In this document: piece by piece, positions 62,930-64,000 of the stretch | How positions within the stretch are numbered: position 1 is the first letter of the stretch | Layout of the letters: each line of letters starts with the position of its first letter | Assembly: GCF_051020985.1 (NCBI RefSeq) | Contig: NW_027475174.1 | Location: 372,001 to 436,000 of the forward strand | Direction: 5' to 3' | Length of the DNA stretch: 64,000 nucleotides | DNA from: Nomia melanderi | Lineage: Eukaryota; Arthropoda; Insecta; Hymenoptera; Halictidae | Translations under genes and position numbers: made by a program | The notes under the pieces: model-generated | Told to the model about the DNA's origin: nothing | What the model saw: only the letters and a program-made list of their open reading frames with translations | The model's database searches: none

Positions 62930-63104
62930 ATGAATCTGTGCAGCGGGAACGACCTCGGACCACCAGGGGCCGAGAAAATAACAGATATTCGGTATCCGTC
63001 GCCCGAGGTCATGTAAAAATTCAGCATACATCTGGTGATATCTCGGGTGCTATTAGGGATAGCGCAATAAATCAAAGTGCATTGTCTGTAGGAGGCCCTG
63101 GCGC
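62930..63104 (+). repeat. D-B divergent monomer
   Basis: Copy of the 61,180 unit at offset 1,750 bp. Confidence 0.85.
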
Positions 63105-63979
63105 ATGAATCTGTGCAGCGGGAACGACCCCGGAACACCAGGGGCCGAGAAAAACACCGACACATGGGGCCGGACACTCAGGGTCAAGGAAAAATCCAAT
63201 ATATATCTGATGGTATCTCGGGTGCTATTACAGATAGCGCAATAAACCAAAGTGAATTATCTGAAGGAGGCCCTAGCGCATGAATCTGTGCAGCGGGAAC
63301 GACCTCGGACCACCAGAGGCCGAGAAAACTACCGTCTCATGGGGCCGGACACTCGGGGTCAGGGAAAAATCCAATATATATCTGGTGATATCTCGGGTGC
63401 TATTAGAGATAGCGCAATAAACCAAAGTGCATTGTCTGCAGGAGGCCCTGGCGCATGAATCTGTGCAGCGGGAACGACCTCGGACCACCAGGGGACGAGA
63501 AAACCACCGTCTCATGGGGAGGGACACTCAGGGTCAGGGAAAAATCCAATATATATCTGATGGTATCTCGGGTGCTATTACAGATAGCGCTATAAATCAA
63601 AGTGCATTGTCTGTAGGAGGCCCTGGCGCATGAATCTGTGCAGCGGGAACGACCTCGGACCACCAGGGGCCGAAGAAACTACCGTCTCATGGGGCCGGAC
63701 ACTCACGGTCAGGGAAAAATCCAATATATATCTGGTGAAATCTCGGGTGCTATTACAGGTAGCGCAATAAATCAAAGTGCATTGTCTGTAGGAGGCCCTG
63801 GCGCATGAATCTGTGCAGCGGAAATGACCTCGGACCACCAGGGGCCGAGAAAACCACCGTCTCATGGGGCCGGACACTCAGTGTCAGGGAAAAATCCAAT
63901 ATATATCTGCTGATATCTCAGGTGCTATAACAGATAGCGCCATAAATCAAAGTGCATTGTGTGCAGGAAGCCCTGGCGC

Positions 63980-64000
63980 ATGAATCCGTGCAGCGGGAAC
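63980..64000 (+). repeat. Partial right-edge monomer
   Basis: Only the first 21 bp of a unit are present. The array continues beyond the right edge. Confidence 0.9.

Larger units (their letters stand above)
1..64000 (+). repeat. 175-bp tandem satellite DNA array (entire window)
   Basis: Every part of the window aligns to the same 175-bp unit in one orientation. With the unit start set at the 'atgaatctg' motif, starts fall at 117+175k and drift by only 12 bp by the right end. The unit has a GC-rich first half (a 'ctcgg...ccgag' dyad, then 'gtctcatggggccgg'), an A-tract plus 'atatatat' core near position 90-102, and a second half with 'gatatctcggg' and 'gcgcaataaa'. There is no interruption by unique DNA or a mobile element. 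Arrays of this size and unit length are typical of eukaryotic centromeric or pericentromeric heterochromatin; that placement is inferred. The family is not one I recognise. Confidence 0.97.
59601..64000 (+). repeat. Region 5: region 3-like subarray with a 10-unit duplication
   Basis: It carries 'gtctgtgcagccgg', 'gcactaaaacgaag' (about 60,966) and the ACTAGT deletion allele (60,705), all otherwise found only in region 3. It ends in a 1,750-bp-offset duplication cut by the window edge. No genes are present. Confidence 0.6.
62921..64000 (+). repeat. Terminal duplication, copy 2 (truncated by window edge)
   Basis: It still matches copy 1 at the last base, so the duplicated block extends outside the window. 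Confidence 0.85.

Noticed and set aside
18316..63104. CENP-B box in D-B units, suggested by 'attcggaatccgtcg'
   Set aside because: TTCG is present, but the required A and CGGG at fixed spacing are not, on either strand. The canonical 'cagcggga' has CGGG without the upstream TTCG.
65..63877. Hundreds of open frames of 60-117 codons on both strands with recurring protein-like sequences
   Set aside because: They recur at the 175-bp period. A 175-bp unit shifts frame by one base each time, so frames run only one to two units before a stop. Opposite strands are open equally often and substitutions show no coding pattern. They are by-products of the satellite.
1..64000. CRISPR array
   Set aside because: There is no short repeat alternating with unique spacers. 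The whole 175 bp is repeated and no cas genes are present.
1..64000. Tandem gene family or repeat-protein exon
   Set aside because: A coding repeat needs a unit divisible by three or compensating indels. The unit is 175 bp and almost never changes length.
1..64000. Ancestral half-unit (about 87 bp) duplication, suggested by dyad spacing and 'ctcgg' at positions 25 and 113
   Set aside because: Beyond 'ctcgg' and a loose 'aaacc' match, the two halves do not align by eye. The similarity is too weak to claim.
1..64000. Inverted segment or insertion of a transposon
   Set aside because: Unit orientation markers stay on the same strand and phase drift is fully explained by ten small indels, so no room remains for an insertion or inversion.
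1..64000. Telomeric or subtelomeric short repeats, rRNA spacer or tRNA clusters
   Set aside because: No TTAGGG-like runs, rRNA motifs or tRNA cloverleaf sequences were seen on either strand.

Overview
The whole 64 kb window is one uninterrupted tandem satellite array. The monomer is 175 bp, always in the same orientation. There are 365 complete monomers (117 to 63,979), a 116-bp partial monomer at the left edge and 21 bp of the next one at the right edge. I see no gene, RNA gene, transposon, CRISPR array or unique-sequence gap. A gene-free array of this size points to a eukaryotic chromosome, most likely centromeric, pericentromeric or other constitutive heterochromatin. I do not recognise the monomer and cannot name the organism. 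A consensus read by eye is about 54% GC with about nine CpG sites.

Unit length is almost invariant: the net length change across 365 monomers is -12 bp, and ten small indels account for all of it. Sequence is much more variable than length. Alternative alleles in several short segments are reassorted among monomers, and 21 monomers plus 3 hybrids carry a strongly divergent central segment (called D-type here). Because 175 is not a multiple of three, a reading frame shifts at every unit. The many 60-117 codon open frames on both strands are by-products of the repeat, not genes.

Layout by subfamily. Region 1 (1-8,334): heterogeneous monomers, most of the D-A monomers, and a marker with 'aatacgtgcag' near the monomer start. 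Region 2 (8,335-18,761): overlapping multi-monomer duplications of 1-3 kb. Region 3 (18,762-43,680): higher-order repeats, including an 875-bp pentamer (m1-m5) in successive units and an m1-m2-m3 core recurring about ten times between 11.7 and 40.2 kb. Region 4 (43,681 to about 59,600): the 'aatacgtgcag' family returns, with two large recent duplications (about 2.5-2.7 kb and 2.09 kb). Region 5 (about 59,600-64,000): alleles otherwise seen in the right half of region 3, then a 1,750-bp-period duplication that runs off the window edge.

The pattern fits repeated unequal exchange and short conversion in a large homogenising array. Two dyad symmetries occur in most monomers, about half a unit apart. 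They are the best candidates for a structural or protein-binding function, but that is inference. No previously undescribed gene system was found; the interest lies in the array architecture.
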